Under the pieces are notes generated by a model that was given only the letters and a program-made list of their open reading frames with translations, did not search any database and was not told the DNA's origin. 64,000 bases of DNA from Marinobacter fuscus (GTDB lineage: Bacteria > Pseudomonadota > Gammaproteobacteria > Pseudomonadales > Oleiphilaceae). Each line of letters starts with the position of its first letter. Position 1 is the stretch's first letter. The stretch covers positions 62,001-126,000 of the forward strand of contig NZ_PXNP01000053.1 of NCBI RefSeq assembly GCF_003007675.1. The letters run 5' to 3'. A program made the position numbers and the translations under genes. This document shows, in pieces, positions 63,884 to 64,000 of this stretch.

Positions 63884-64000
63884 ATGATCCGCTGTCATCT
63901 TGCTCGCATGATGGGCGAGCAAAAAATGCGTATCGCCGACGTTGCCAGAGAAACTGGCCTGAGCCGCGCGACAGTAACCCTACTCTACAGGGAGACGGCA
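63884..64000 (+). CDS. Small XRE/Cro-type HTH regulator, 5' part
   Basis: The frame starts at ATG 63884 and runs off the window after 39 codons. MRIADVARETGLSRATVTLLY is a helix-turn-helix typical of short phage-like XRE regulators of the HTH_26 kind. I cannot see the C-terminus. The gene probably encodes about 70 residues. Confidence 0.75.
   Translation, partial: MIRCHLARMMGEQKMRIADVARETGLSRATVTLLYRETA

Noticed and set aside
1..64000. CRISPR arrays, complete IS elements, rRNA or standard tRNA genes
   Set aside because: No regularly spaced repeats, transposase genes, or cloverleaf sequences other than the tmRNA were seen.

Overview
The window looks like a chromosomal segment of a marine gammaproteobacterium, most likely Marinobacter or a close relative. 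The evidence is two wax-ester-synthase/DGAT genes, a malate:quinone oxidoreductase, a Pseudomonas-type ethanol-oxidation/PQQ locus, a PHA-associated gene and the usual ubiEJB-hisIE-tatABC-rsmE order. GC content is high and codon use is mostly uniform. This assignment is an inference from gene content; no database search was possible.

Layout. (1) 1-1460: 3' part of a wax synthase gene, then the tmRNA gene ssrA with a good terminator. (2) 1.5-12.9 kb, directly behind ssrA: a type I restriction-modification island. The order is hsdM, fic, a small ORF carrying a second copy of the hsdM tail, hsdS, a DUF4268 nuclease-like gene, a recombined rhuM, a 5'-truncated Schlafen/AlbA-type ATPase gene, hsdR, a Tae4-amidase-like fragment and a small membrane protein. 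The accessory genes show deletion, duplication and fusion scars, while hsdM, hsdS and hsdR appear intact. (3) 13-23 kb: ordinary chromosome with cheV, mqo, a Ca/Na antiporter, plsC, a decayed sulfite-oxidase gene, msrAB, a phosphoesterase, a CarS-like gene and fumC.

(4) 23-42.6 kb: an ethanol/PQQ locus. On the minus strand it has ercS, ercA, pqqH and pqqE-D-C-B-A, in the order I recall from Pseudomonas aeruginosa. A NosR/NirI-like flavo-iron-sulfur membrane protein diverges from pqqA. An acuR-acuI pair, ALDH (exaC), cytochrome c550 (exaB) and the quinoprotein ethanol dehydrogenase (exaA) follow. Next come a periplasmic pentapeptide-repeat protein, a LuxR-type regulator with a degenerate receiver and the ABC-2 transporter typical of PQQ-alcohol loci. 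A second regulatory block at 48.1-52.3 kb (ErbR-like regulator, hybrid kinase, FIST protein) belongs to the same system. Together they would oxidise alcohols in the periplasm, pass electrons to cytochrome c and then oxidise the aldehyde in the cytoplasm.

(5) 42.6-48 kb: a zinc locus inserted between the two alcohol-regulation blocks. It holds an AztD-like zinc chaperone, a His-rich outer-membrane barrel, a substrate-binding protein and a permease, but no ATPase. It also carries two Zur-box palindromes and truncated DUF1826 and COG0523 (zinc GTPase) genes. (6) 52.5-57.6 kb: a porin, a second wax synthase, a divergent alpha/beta hydrolase, an FFLEELY-motif protein and a PHA-system protein. (7) 57.7-63.7 kb: a tightly packed housekeeping run ubiE-ubiJ-ubiB-hisI-hisE-tatA-tatB-tatC-rsmE, then the start of a small HTH regulator cut by the window end.

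I see no CRISPR array, no complete insertion sequence, no integrase and no tRNA gene other than tmRNA.
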